Assembly: GCF_002261475.1 (NCBI RefSeq)
Contig: NZ_NEVN01000001.1
Span: forward strand, 248,001 to 312,000
DNA from: Bordetella genomosp. 5
GTDB taxonomy: Bacteria; Pseudomonadota; Gammaproteobacteria; Burkholderiales; Burkholderiaceae_B
DNA: 64,000 nucleotides
Direction of reading: 5' to 3'
A program made the translations under genes and the position numbers. How positions within the stretch are numbered: position 1 is the first letter of the stretch; every line of letters begins with the position of its first letter. The notes beneath the pieces were generated by a model. The model made no database searches and was not told the DNA's origin. It saw only the letters and a list, made by a program, of their open reading frames with translations. Below, piece by piece: positions 50,872 to 59,667 of the stretch.

Positions 50872-51420
50872 TTATTTCTGCGGCGTGTAGCGCAGCTCTT
50901 CGAAGGTGTATCCCTGGTCGCTCGCGGCCTTGAGCGCGAGGTCGAGCTGGTCCTTCGGCAATTGCGGCGAGCGCGACAGGATCCACAGGTATTTGCGGTT
51001 GGGCGCGCCGACCACGGCCCAACGATATTCCGGGTCGAGACCGATCACCCAGTAGTCGCCCTTGAACGGCTTGAAGAACGACACTTCGAGCTTGGTGTTG
51101 TTGCTGCCGGGCACGACCGTCGCAATGCCGTTGGCCGAATCGATGCTGCCGTCCTTGGTGCGGCAGCGGTTCGTGACGGACACGGTCTGATCCGGGTTGA
51201 GCGCGTACTCCGCGGTCGTGTCGCCCACGCATTTGCGCTGGAAGAACATCGGGAAGTTGGCGATTTCGTACCACTTGCCCACATACCGCGAGATGTCCAG
51301 CGACGGCACGGTCTGGACGGGCGGTTGGGCGGCGACGGCGGCCGCGCCCAGCGTGGCGCCCAGCACGACCACACAGGCACGCGCACACAGGCGCGCGGAT
51401 CGAACAACATTGCTCAGCAT
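50872..51420 (-). CDS. blc: Bacterial lipocalin (Blc type)
   Basis: This 182-residue protein has a signal peptide (about 1-31, AVAA-QPP) and the lipocalin motif YVGKWYEIANFPMFFQRKCVGDTTAEY, plus the second conserved block WVIGLDPEYRWAVVGAPNRKYLWILSR. Blc-type proteins bind lipids such as lysophospholipids in the envelope. The usual lipobox Cys of E. coli Blc is absent, so it may be soluble periplasmic. GGAG is 9 bp before the ATG. Confidence 0.93.
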   Translation of the reverse strand: MLSNVVRSARLCARACVVVLGATLGAAAVAAQPPVQTVPSLDISRYVGKWYEIANFPMFFQRKCVGDTTAEYALNPDQTVSVTNRCRTKDGSIDSANGIATVVPGSNNTKLEVSFFKPFKGDYWVIGLDPEYRWAVVGAPNRKYLWILSRSPQLPKDQLDLALKAASDQGYTFEELRYTPQK

Positions 51421-51558
51421 AAGGTCGTCTCCTAAAGGGGGCGGCGCCCGGTCGACCGGAGCGGACGGGGCAGGCCGCGGCTGCTGGCGCGCGGACTGAT
51501 GTGCGGCGTCGCAGCATCGTTCAAGGATACCGCGAAGCCGTGACGCAGGGCGGGGAGG

Positions 51559-51726
51559 GCGCGGCCGGCGAGGCGCGGCCGGCGAGGTGCGGCCGGCCAG
51601 GCGCGGCCGGCGAGGTGCGGCCGGCTAGGCGCGGCCGGCTAGGCGCGGCCGGCTAGGCGCGGCTGGCGAGGCGCGGCCGGCTAGGCGCGGCCGGCCAGGC
51701 GCGGCCGGCCAGGCATGGCCGACGAG
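51559..51726. repeat. Twelve 14-bp tandem repeats
   Basis: Twelve consecutive 14-bp units of the type GCGCGGCCGGCNAG run from 51559 to 51726 with only a few substitutions and no indels. Position 12 varies G/C/T. Each unit contains the palindrome CGGCCG or a near match. It lies in the 343-bp gap between gshA and the lipocalin gene, with no gene inside. Confidence 0.95.
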
Positions 51727-51763
51727 GCGCGGGCGCGGCGACGCGCCCGCCCTCCCGGCATCC

Positions 51764-53350
51764 TCAGCCCGCGTCGCGCGCCGGCAGCGGGTTCTTCAGC
51801 GCGGCGTGATACTGCGCCACGTACTCGTCGAAATCGACCGTGTCCGAGGCCTCGAGGCGCTGCTGTTCCGCGATCGACTCGCTGGCCGTGCGGGCATAGA
51901 CGGCGGCCTGCTCGGGGGCGAGCGGTTGCGCGCGCAACGCGTCGGCGTGCGCGCGGCTCTGCGCCAGCGTGTAGTCGTGGAACGACTGCTTGCTCGCGCG
52001 CAGCGCGGCCAGCAGGCGTGCCGACGGCGTGAGGTCGGGATTCGCCAGCTTGGCGCGCTGGGCCTCGAGGGCGCGCGCGTAGGCATCGCCGCCGAGTGCC
52101 TGGTCATACAGCGCGGCGTAGGGCGCGATGGCGTCGAGCAGCTCCGCGCCCCATTGTTGCAGCGAGATCGACTGGCAGTCCCGGTCGAGCATGAGGCCGG
52201 GTTTGCGGCCCTCTTTCACGACCACCGAGAAGTTGTCGGCGCTGCGCTGACAGAAGCCGTTTTCGGTGAAGTACGGGCTGTCGGAAACGGTGCAATAGAG
52301 CAGGAAGGCGTCGACGAAGCGCGCCGTGTCGGCGGCCAGTCCCGCGGGCTCGTACGGGTCGATGTCGAGGCAGCGCACTTCGACGTACTGCACGCCGCGC
52401 TCGGCCAGCGCCGTGATCGGGCGTTCGCAGCGGCCCGTCGCGCGTTTGGGACGAATGCTCGAGTAGTACTCGTTTTCGATCTGCAGGACGTTGGTGTTGA
52501 GCTGAATCCACTCGCCCTCGCGCTTCGTGCCGAGAGCCTCGTACGCGGGCCACGGCTGCGTCACGGCGCCATAGATGCGGGCGAGGAACGTGTTCAGGTC
52601 GTTGTAGCAGGGCTTGAGCTGCGACTGCGCCTTGTTCTGGTAGCCGAGATCGCTCATGCGCAGGCTGGTGGCGTAGGGCAGATACAGCGTGTCGGCGTCG
52701 AGCGACTCGAGCCCGTGCGCGTCGCCACGCAGAAATGCGCGCGACAGCGCCGGCGCCGCGCCGAACAGATACATCAGCAGCCACGAATACCGCGTGAAGT
52801 TGCGGATCAGGCCGATGTAGCCGCTGGAGCGGCTCTGCTGCACCGAGCTCGCCTGCGGATCGAGCAGGGACCAGATGGCGTCGGGCAGCGAGAAGTTGTA
52901 GTGCACGCCCGCGATGCATTGCATGGTCTTGCCGTAGCGCTCGGCCAGGCCGCGGCGATAGACGTGCTTGAGCATGCCGGTGTTGGACGTGCCGTACCAG
53001 GCGATCGGGATGTCGGCCTCGGGCGGCAGATGCGCCGGCATGGACTGATTCCAGATCACTTCGTCTTTGAGCTCGCCATAGACGAAGCGGTGGGTGTCGG
53101 TCAGCTCGGTCAGCAGGGTGTCGACGTTGGCATGGGTGCCGGTGATCAGCTCGAGCAGGGCTTCCGAGTAGTCGGTCGTGACGTGCTCGTTGGTCAGGGC
53201 CGAGCCCAGGGCCGCCGGATGGGGCGTTCGGGCCAGGTCGCCCTGGAGGTCCACACGCAGGCCTTCCTTCTCGACGCCGCGCAGTGTCTGCGCGAGGAGG
53301 GCGGTATTGGCCTGCAGGCGGGCCAGTCGGGTTGCGGCGGTATCAGTCAC
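51764..53350 (-). CDS. gshA: Glutamate-cysteine ligase
   Basis: This 528-residue protein is the E. coli-type GshA that joins glutamate and cysteine in the first step of glutathione synthesis. Matches include GVEKEGLRVDLQG, PHPAALGSALTNEHVTTDYSEALLELIT, YGTSNTGMLKHVYRRGL and CIAGVHYNFSLPDAIW. The start is GTG (complement of 53348-53350). No gshB lies nearby. The stop faces the 14-bp tandem repeat. Confidence 0.97.
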   Translation of the reverse strand: MTDTAATRLARLQANTALLAQTLRGVEKEGLRVDLQGDLARTPHPAALGSALTNEHVTTDYSEALLELITGTHANVDTLLTELTDTHRFVYGELKDEVIWNQSMPAHLPPEADIPIAWYGTSNTGMLKHVYRRGLAERYGKTMQCIAGVHYNFSLPDAIWSLLDPQASSVQQSRSSGYIGLIRNFTRYSWLLMYLFGAAPALSRAFLRGDAHGLESLDADTLYLPYATSLRMSDLGYQNKAQSQLKPCYNDLNTFLARIYGAVTQPWPAYEALGTKREGEWIQLNTNVLQIENEYYSSIRPKRATGRCERPITALAERGVQYVEVRCLDIDPYEPAGLAADTARFVDAFLLYCTVSDSPYFTENGFCQRSADNFSVVVKEGRKPGLMLDRDCQSISLQQWGAELLDAIAPYAALYDQALGGDAYARALEAQRAKLANPDLTPSARLLAALRASKQSFHDYTLAQSRAHADALRAQPLAPEQAAVYARTASESIAEQQRLEASDTVDFDEYVAQYHAALKNPLPARDAG

Positions 53351-53386
53351 GGATTGTTCTTGTGTGCGTAAGGTCGAGGCGGGATT

Positions 53387-54289
53387 TTACGGGGAGCCGA
53401 CGAGCTCCGTCAGGCTTGCCCCGGGGGCCGGCAGGGGATTTGGATCCAGTGTGCCCCCAAAATGCCCGTCGAGCCAGCGATGCAGGTCGGCGTAGACCGG
53501 GCCGGCGATGGCGGGCGTCTCATTGAAGAGTTCGTGCCAGGCAGTGTCGTACCAGCGCAACCGCAGCAGTCCGGCGGGCGCGCGCTGGGCGAACAGGCGG
53601 CTGCCCTCGGGCGCCACGATGCGGTCGTCGCCCGCCACCAGCAGCAGCGTGGGATGGCAGAGCATGGCCGCTTCGGCGAGCACTTCGCCACCGGCCTGGT
53701 CGATGAAACGCGCCAGCCGGCCGGTAATGCACCGGTGCACCAGCGGATCGGCCTTGAAGGCCGCCACGACCTGCCTGTCGTGCGAGACCCGCGCAGGGGT
53801 CAGCCCGTAAGGGACCCGCCGGTCGGGATGGCGCTCGGCCAGCCATTGCAGGGCGCGCCGGGTCCAGCCGGGCACCCGCACCATGAAGGGCGGGCTGGCC
53901 AGCACCAGACCCCCGACGCGGGCGCGGTGCCGCAGCGCGAGCCGCAAAGCCACCAGCGCGCCCAGGCTATGGCCCAGCACCACGGGCGGGCGGCCCAGTT
54001 CTTCGGTCCAGGCGCTGATACAGGTGGCGGCGTCCTCCACCAGGTCTTCCTGTTGCCGCAGGCTGGCCGGCGGCCCCCCGGACTGGCCGTGACCGCGATG
54101 GTCGTGGGCCGCCACGCGCCAGCCCCGCCGTGTCAGATCCCGGGCCAGGTGCTCATAGCGGCCCATATGCTCGGAGAGCCCGTGCAGCAGGTAGATCCCG
54201 CCCTCGCGCGGCGCGGGGCCGGCGGCGGGCCAGCGATAACAGGCGAGGCGGGTGCCGTCGGCTGCGAGGGTGTAGGAATTCGGCGACAC
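53387..54289 (-). CDS. Lysophospholipase/monoacylglycerol lipase-like alpha/beta hydrolase
   Basis: This 300-residue protein begins with GTG (MSPNSYTLAADGTRL). It has the oxyanion motif LLHGLSEHMGRYEHLA, typical of Hydrolase_4 monoacylglycerol lipases, nucleophile GHSLGA (Ser about 106), Asp in VAGDDRIV and His in DTAWHELFNE. It has no signal peptide. It lies 36 bp upstream of gshA on the same strand and 42 bp from the divergent lipoprotein gene. Confidence 0.9.
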   Translation of the reverse strand: MSPNSYTLAADGTRLACYRWPAAGPAPREGGIYLLHGLSEHMGRYEHLARDLTRRGWRVAAHDHRGHGQSGGPPASLRQQEDLVEDAATCISAWTEELGRPPVVLGHSLGALVALRLALRHRARVGGLVLASPPFMVRVPGWTRRALQWLAERHPDRRVPYGLTPARVSHDRQVVAAFKADPLVHRCITGRLARFIDQAGGEVLAEAAMLCHPTLLLVAGDDRIVAPEGSRLFAQRAPAGLLRLRWYDTAWHELFNETPAIAGPVYADLHRWLDGHFGGTLDPNPLPAPGASLTELVGSP

Positions 54290-54331
54290 TGTGCGGACCT
54301 GTCTGTCGAAACGGCACGAGGCCGGACAACG

Positions 54332-54874
54332 ATGATTTCACTGCGGTTTCGTTTCATGCTCAAGAATGCCGGCGGCGCGCTGGCCGGCATCGCATTGCTG
54401 CTGGCGCTCGCGGGCTGCAGCCCGAGTTACAACTGGCGCGAGCTGCTGCTGGCCGATGGCCGCATTCAGGCGGCGTTTCCGGCCAAGGTGCAGGCCGAGA
54501 CGCGCGACCTCGATGCGCAAGGCACGAGCCTGCGTTTCACCCTCACGTCGGCGCGCGTCGGCGATGGCGTGTTCGCGGTGGGCCATGCGCCGCTGCCCCC
54601 CGGCCTGCCGGCGCGCACGCGCGAACAGCTGGCCGAGGGCGTCCAGCGTTCGTTGTATGCCCGCATCGGCGCGGCCCCGCCCGCGGCCTGGCCCGCGCCG
54701 GGCACCGTGCTGCACGCACGCTCGGCCGAAGGCGAGCCGGCACGCTGGATGTACGCCCGGGTCTGGGTGGACGATGGCCTGCTGGTGCAGGCGGTGGCGG
54801 TGGGCACCGTGGCCGGCTTGCCCGAAGCCGAGGCGCGAACGTTCCTGGCGTCGATCAAGCGGCTGCCGTTATGA
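54332..54874 (+). CDS. Lipoprotein of unknown function
   Basis: The start is ATG giving MISLRFRFMLKNAGG; an in-frame ATG nine codons in is possible. Residues about 13-29 form a lipoprotein signal with lipobox LAGC (Cys29), so the protein is lipid-anchored. The mature 150 residues (SYNWRELLLADGRIQAAFPAKVQAETRDLDAQGTSLRFTLTSARVGDGVFAVGH) are beta-rich. I do not recognise a family. Its 3' end overlaps the convergent LuxR-type gene by 6 bp. Confidence 0.82.
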   Translation: MISLRFRFMLKNAGGALAGIALLLALAGCSPSYNWRELLLADGRIQAAFPAKVQAETRDLDAQGTSLRFTLTSARVGDGVFAVGHAPLPPGLPARTREQLAEGVQRSLYARIGAAPPAAWPAPGTVLHARSAEGEPARWMYARVWVDDGLLVQAVAVGTVAGLPEAEARTFLASIKRLPL

Positions 54875-55105
54875 TGCCGGCTTCTGGGCAGGCAGCGGTA
54901 CCGGCGGGGTCAGCAGACCCAGTTGCTGGGCCCGCGCCACGGCGGCGCAGCGATTGCGGCTGCCGAGCTTTTCGCGCGCGTTGGTCAGGTGAAACTCGAC
55001 CGTACGTGGCCGGATGCCCAGACGCACGCCGATGGCGTTGCTCGGATAACCGGCAGCAGCCCAACGCAGACATTCGATCTCGCGCGGCGTAAGGAGGAGG
55101 GTCAT
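54869..55105 (-). CDS. Solo LuxR-type HTH protein
   Basis: This 78-residue protein (MTLLLTPREIECLRWAAAGYPSNAIGVRLGIRPRTVEFHLTNAREKLGSRNRCAAVARAQQLGLL) is nothing but a GerE/LuxR DNA-binding domain of full length. No receiver or autoinducer domain is encoded upstream: the frame ends about 45 bp earlier. It may be an intact small regulator or the remnant of a larger one. The text fits quorum-type LuxR C-termini. Confidence 0.75.
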   Translation of the reverse strand: MTLLLTPREIECLRWAAAGYPSNAIGVRLGIRPRTVEFHLTNAREKLGSRNRCAAVARAQQLGLLTPPVPLPAQKPAS

Positions 55106-55242
55106 GAACCGGTGCCTTGCCCGACGAGGCGGAGCGGTCGGAGCGCGCATTTGAACAGGTGCCCCGGCGCCCGCCGCGCGCCCATTCGCCGTGGCAAAAG
55201 CACGTTGATTACCTCATTCCTTTTTACGTAGAGCGCTGTTCC

Positions 55243-56136
55243 ATGTTTGCCATCGCGCAGTTTTATCTGTCCGCCATCGTCATGCTGGCGCCGCTGCTGA
55301 CGTGCGTGGGCATCGGGGTGTTCTGGGGCAAGCGCGACTACCCGTTCGGCGGCGCCTTCGTGACCATGCTGGTCACGTCCGTCACGACGCCGGCGCTCGT
55401 TTTCCACACCTTCGTCACCACCGAGCTCGATGACCGCGCGCTGGCCGACATCGCGATGGCGTCGCTGCTGGCGCTGTTCCTGTGCGCGGCCATCTGCGCG
55501 ATCTTGCTGAAGGTGCTGAAACTGCCCGTGCGTAAGCTGCTGCCCACGGCCTTCATGCCCAATGCCGGCAACCTCGGCCTGCCCGTGTCCCAGCTCGCCT
55601 TCGGTGACGTGGGCCTGTCGGCCGCGGTCGCCTTCTTTGCCGTCAACTCGTTCGTCATGCATACGCTGGGCGTGCGCCTGCTGCCCGGCGCGAGCACCAG
55701 CGGCGGCTGGCGCAGCCCCGTGCTGATCGCGGCCGTGGCCGCGGTCGCGCTGCGCGTCGCCGGCATCCCGGTGCCCGGCTGGGTGATCGAGACGGCCAGC
55801 ATGCTGGGCGCCGTCACGGTGCCGCTGATGCTGCTGAGCCTGGGGCACGCGCTGGCCTTGATTCCGTCGAGCGGCCTGCGCACCGGCGCGGTGGTCGGCA
55901 TGATGCGCCTGCTGGTCGGGATCGGCGCCGGCTGGGCGGCCGTCTGGATGTTGGGCCTGACGGCGCCGCTGGCGGGCGCGCTCGCCCTGCAGATGGCCAT
56001 GCCCTGCGCGGTCGTGAGCTATATGTACGCGCGGCGCTACACCGACATGGGCGACACCGCCGCCGGCGCGGTGCTGATCTCCACCGTGGTGTTTCTCGTG
56101 CTCGCGCCCGCGCTGCTCTGGTTCACCCGCCATTGA
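55243..56136 (+). CDS. AEC family transporter
   Basis: I start at ATG 55243 (MFAIAQFYLSAIVML), which fits the first membrane helix; the longer frame upstream is unsupported. The 297-residue protein has about ten transmembrane segments and the conserved central text FMPNAGNLGLPVSQLAFGDVGL of auxin-efflux-carrier-like proteins, with KLPVRKLLPTA before it. Members export malate, auxin-like or other organic anions. The substrate is unknown. Confidence 0.9.
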   Translation: MFAIAQFYLSAIVMLAPLLTCVGIGVFWGKRDYPFGGAFVTMLVTSVTTPALVFHTFVTTELDDRALADIAMASLLALFLCAAICAILLKVLKLPVRKLLPTAFMPNAGNLGLPVSQLAFGDVGLSAAVAFFAVNSFVMHTLGVRLLPGASTSGGWRSPVLIAAVAAVALRVAGIPVPGWVIETASMLGAVTVPLMLLSLGHALALIPSSGLRTGAVVGMMRLLVGIGAGWAAVWMLGLTAPLAGALALQMAMPCAVVSYMYARRYTDMGDTAAGAVLISTVVFLVLAPALLWFTRH

Positions 56137-56199
56137 CCCGCCTGCGCACACCTCGCCACACTCATGTGCCGCGAGAGTGCTAGAATTCCTCCTCATTGT

Positions 56200-56257
56200 C
56201 GGCGCCGATTTGCCTGATCCGCTTGCGGGCGCCTTTTATAAATCCAGCTAAAGAGGT
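56200..56257 (+). promoter_or_regulatory. SAM-II-like riboswitch before metX
   Basis: P1 is GGCGCC (56201-56206) with GGCGCC (56228-56233). The following strand GATTTGCC and the 3' strand TATAAAT (56237-56243) then GCTAAAGAGG (56247-56256) match the conserved parts of SAM-II (metA/metX motif), including the pseudoknot of CCT with AGG. The GAGG is also the ribosome site of metX, 6 bp before ATG 56263, so SAM binding would hide it. A possible -10 (TAGAAT) lies at 56181-56186. Confidence 0.8.
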
Positions 56258-56262
56258 CTGTG

Positions 56263-57534
56263 ATGACCAGCCCAGCTTCCCCCGTGGCGACCGTCGCGCA
56301 CCCCGCGTCGGCCTCGCTGCCCGTCACCCCGCCGCATGCCACCGCCCCGCAAGGCGCCGTAGGCTCCGCCGGCGTGGTATCTCCCGTCTTCCTGCGTTTC
56401 GACGAGCCTCTGGCCCTGGCCAGCGGGCAGTCCCTGGCCGGCTACGAAGTCGCCGTCGAGACCTACGGCACGCTCAACGCCGAGCGCACCAATGCCGTGC
56501 TCGTGTGCCATGCGCTCAACGCCTCGCACCACGTGGCGGGCATCGCCGCCGATGATCCCAAGGACATCGGCTGGTGGGACAACATGGTGGGCCCCGGCAA
56601 GCCGGTCGACACCAATGTGTTCTTCGTCATCGGCGTGAACAACATCGGCTCGTGCTTCGGCTCGACCGGCCCCGCCAGCATCAATCCCGCCACGGGTCAG
56701 CCGTGGGGCGCCGCCTTTCCGGTGCTCACGGTCGAAGACTGGGTGCTGGCGCAGGCCCGGGTCGCCGATCATTTCGGCATCGAGCGCTTCGCCGCGGTAA
56801 TGGGCGGTTCGCTGGGCGGCATGCAGGCGCTCTCGTGGGCCGTGACCTGCCCCGAGCGCGTGGCGCATTGCGTGGTGGTGGCCAGCACCCCGCGCCTGTC
56901 GGCCCAGAACATCGGCTTCAACGAAGTGGCGCGACGCGCCATCATCACCGATCCGGATTTCCACGGCGGCGACTACTACGCGCACAACACCGTGCCGCGG
57001 CGCGGTCTGTCGGTGGCCCGCATGATCGGCCACATCACGTACCTGTCCGACGACGACATGGCCGAGAAATTCGGCCGCACGCAACGTTCGCCGGCCGAGA
57101 ACGGCGCCTACCGTTACGGCTACGACGTGGAGTTCGAGGTCGAGTCGTACCTGCGCTACCAGGGCGAGAAATTCTCGCGCTACTTCGATGCCAACACCTA
57201 CCTGCTGATCACGCGCGCGCTCGACTACTTCGATCCCGCGCGCGAGACCGGCGGCGATCTGGCCCGGGCGCTCGCGCCGGCCACGGCCGACTTCCTGCTG
57301 GTGTCGTTTTCCACCGACTGGCGGTTTCCGCCGGAGCGCTCGCGCGAGATCGTGCGGGCGCTGCTCAAGAACAACAGCCCGGTCACCTACGCCGAGATCG
57401 ACGCGCCTCACGGCCACGATGCGTTCCTGCTCGAAGACGCGCGCTATCACGCGGTGGTGCGCGGCTACTACGAACGCATCGCGCTCGCGCTCGGCCTGAC
57501 CGGCGCGGCCCAGACCCAAGGATTGCCCGCATGA
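56263..57534 (+). CDS. metX: Homoserine O-acyltransferase
   Basis: This 423-residue alpha/beta-hydrolase-fold enzyme acylates homoserine in methionine synthesis. Motifs are [32 protein letters not shown], the nucleophile elbow [13 protein letters not shown] (Ser about 181) and, near the C-terminus, Asp in [10 protein letters not shown] and His in [10 protein letters not shown]. The residue pattern GSCFGST is shared by acetyl- and succinyl-using forms, so the donor is not certain. ATG 56263 follows GAGGT; a GTG at 56260 is the alternative. It overlaps metW by 4 bp. Confidence 0.96.
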   Translation: MTSPASPVATVAHPASASLPVTPPHATAPQGAVGSAGVVSPVFLRFDEPLALASGQSLAGYEVAVETYGTLNAERTNAVLVCHALNASHHVAGIAADDPKDIGWWDNMVGPGKPVDTNVFFVIGVNNIGSCFGSTGPASINPATGQPWGAAFPVLTVEDWVLAQARVADHFGIERFAAVMGGSLGGMQALSWAVTCPERVAHCVVVASTPRLSAQNIGFNEVARRAIITDPDFHGGDYYAHNTVPRRGLSVARMIGHITYLSDDDMAEKFGRTQRSPAENGAYRYGYDVEFEVESYLRYQGEKFSRYFDANTYLLITRALDYFDPARETGGDLARALAPATADFLLVSFSTDWRFPPERSREIVRALLKNNSPVTYAEIDAPHGHDAFLLEDARYHAVVRGYYERIALALGLTGAAQTQGLPA

Positions 57535-58145
57535 CGACCCAGCCTCGAACGGGCGTGACGCCGAGCCTTCGTCCCGATCTGGCGCGCATCGCCAGCTGGA
57601 TCGAGCCCAAGAGCCGCGCGCTCGACCTGGGCTGCGGCGACGGCGCGCTGCTCGCGTACTTGCGCGACGTGCGCCAGGTGCAGGGCGCCGGCGTCGAGAT
57701 CGATGATCATCACGTGATCGAATGCGTGCGCCGCGGCGTGCAGGTCATTCAGCAGAACCTCGAAGACGGCCTGGCGCTGTTCGACGACAAGCAGTTCGAG
57801 ACCGTGGTGCTGTCGCAGACGCTGCAATCGATGCACCGAACCGAGCACATCCTGCGCGAGATGGCGCGGGTGTCGCGCTATGGCATCGTGTCGTTTCCCA
57901 ATTTCGGCTACTGGCCGCACGGCTGGTCCATCCTGCGCGGCCGCATGCCGGTGACCGGGCAGATGCCCTACGCCTGGTACAACACGCCCAACATCCATCT
58001 GTGCACGTTGCGCGACTTCGAGGATCTGGCGCGTTCGCTGAACCTGCGCATCCTGGAACGCGCCACGTTCAACGAAGACCGCGAGGTCCGGGTGCTGCCG
58101 AGCTGGCGCAGCACGCTGGCGGTGTATCGCTTCGCCGCGCCCTGA
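57531..58145 (+). CDS. metW: Methionine biosynthesis protein MetW
   Basis: This 204-residue SAM-dependent methyltransferase-like protein has motif [16 protein letters not shown] (about 30-44) and the MetW-typical [41 protein letters not shown]. It partners MetX in betaproteobacteria and Pseudomonas. The ATGA overlap with metX shows coupling. The start ATG 57531 is fixed by that overlap. Confidence 0.95.
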   Translation: MTTQPRTGVTPSLRPDLARIASWIEPKSRALDLGCGDGALLAYLRDVRQVQGAGVEIDDHHVIECVRRGVQVIQQNLEDGLALFDDKQFETVVLSQTLQSMHRTEHILREMARVSRYGIVSFPNFGYWPHGWSILRGRMPVTGQMPYAWYNTPNIHLCTLRDFEDLARSLNLRILERATFNEDREVRVLPSWRSTLAVYRFAAP

Positions 58146-58180
58146 CGGCAAAGCCGCCCGGGTTGGTAATATGCCGGTAG

Positions 58181-59494
58181 TTGTTGCAGGCCGGCGCGCG
58201 AGGCGAGCCGGCGCCATCGAAGGAGCGCGCCATCGCCGATCTTATTGAGGCCACCCGGGTCTATCGCAATCGCCGTGTGGCGCCGCTGCTGGCGCTCGGG
58301 TTCGCCAGCGGCCTGCCGCTCGCGCTGACCAGCGGCACCCTCCAGGCCTGGGCCACGGTCGACGGCGTCTCGCTGCAACAGATCGGCATGCTGACCCTGG
58401 TCAACACGGCCTATACCCTCAAGTTTCTGTGGGCGCCGCTGGTCGACCGCTACGTGCCGCCGCTGCTCGGCCGCCGCCGGGGCTGGATGCTGGTCACGCA
58501 GTTGCTGCTGGCCATCTGCATCATGATCATGGGCCTGATGTCGCCCTCGCAGGCGCTGCTGCCGCTGGCGCTGCTGTCGGTGCTCGTGGCGTTTCTGTCG
58601 GCCACCCAAGACATCGCCTTCGACGCGTACTGTACCGACGTCCTGCATAAATCGGAGCGAGGGGCGGGCGCCGCGGTCAAGGTGCTGGGGTATCGCGTCG
58701 CCATGCTGGTCTCGGGCGGCCTGGCCCTGATCCTGGCGGACCATCTGCTGGGCTGGGGCAATACCTACATCCTGATGGGCCTGCTGATGCTGCTGTGCGT
58801 GCTGGCCACGCTGAGCGCGCCCGAGCCCGAGAAGCCCGCCGCCACGCCGCGCAGCCTGCGCCTCGCCGTGGTCGAGCCCTTTCGTGAGTTCTTCACCCGC
58901 CGCGGCGCGTACACGCTGCTGCTGCTCATCGTGCTGTACAAGCTCGGCGACGCCTTCGCGGGGGCGCTGTCCACCACCTTTCTGATACGCGGCGCGGGCT
59001 TCAGCGCGACCGAGGTCGGCACAGTGAACAAGGTGCTGGGCCTGATCGCCACCATCGTGGGCGCGCTGGCGGGCGGCGCCATCATGACGCGCTGGGGGCT
59101 GTATCGCTCCCTCATGGCCTTCGGGCTGCTGCAGGCCGTGTCCAATCTCGGCTACTGGCTGATCGCCATCAGCCCGAAAAGCCTGGTGATCATGAGCGCC
59201 GCGGTGGGCATCGAAAACCTCTGCGGCGGGCTCGGCACGGCGGCGTTCGTGGCCTTGCTGATGGCCCTGTGCCGACAGGAGTTTTCGGCCACGCAGTTCG
59301 CGCTGCTCTCCGCCTTGTCGGCGGTGGGTCGCACCTATCTGGCCGGCCCGCTCACGCCTGTACTGGTGGGCTTTCTGGGCTGGCCGGGCTTCTTCATGGT
59401 CACGGTGCTGATCGCCGTGCCCGGCTTGATTCTGCTGTGGTTGCGCAGGCGCGATATCGACGCGCTCGAGAGCGAAGCGGCCAACGCTTCCTGA
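58181..59494 (+). CDS. ampG: AmpG-type muropeptide permease (MFS)
   Basis: The 437-residue MFS protein carries the AmpG pattern RRVAPLLALGFASGLPLALTSGTLQAWATVDGV followed by FLWAPLVDRYVPPLLGRRRGWML and SATQDIAFDAYCTDVL. It should import anhydromuropeptides for recycling, with 12 or more membrane segments. The start is uncertain. TTG 58181 opens the frame, but a perfect AAGGAG (58220-58225) stands 6 bp before an ATC codon at 58232 (IADLIEATRVYRNRRV). It follows metW by 35 bp. Confidence 0.9.
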   Translation: MLQAGARGEPAPSKERAIADLIEATRVYRNRRVAPLLALGFASGLPLALTSGTLQAWATVDGVSLQQIGMLTLVNTAYTLKFLWAPLVDRYVPPLLGRRRGWMLVTQLLLAICIMIMGLMSPSQALLPLALLSVLVAFLSATQDIAFDAYCTDVLHKSERGAGAAVKVLGYRVAMLVSGGLALILADHLLGWGNTYILMGLLMLLCVLATLSAPEPEKPAATPRSLRLAVVEPFREFFTRRGAYTLLLLIVLYKLGDAFAGALSTTFLIRGAGFSATEVGTVNKVLGLIATIVGALAGGAIMTRWGLYRSLMAFGLLQAVSNLGYWLIAISPKSLVIMSAAVGIENLCGGLGTAAFVALLMALCRQEFSATQFALLSALSAVGRTYLAGPLTPVLVGFLGWPGFFMVTVLIAVPGLILLWLRRRDIDALESEAANAS

Positions 59495-59667
59495 CCTTGC
59501 GCTGACTGTCGCACCGATGCAACTTTCGTGGTTTTCCTGACGTGTTCGGTCCGACCCCCGGTGATATGGTAGCGCCCTGCGTTACCCGCGCATCCGGTCT
59601 CGGAGAGGGATCGGTATAACGACACAGCGGCCGCCACCCATGCGTCCGCACGGAGGAGAAGACCCAC

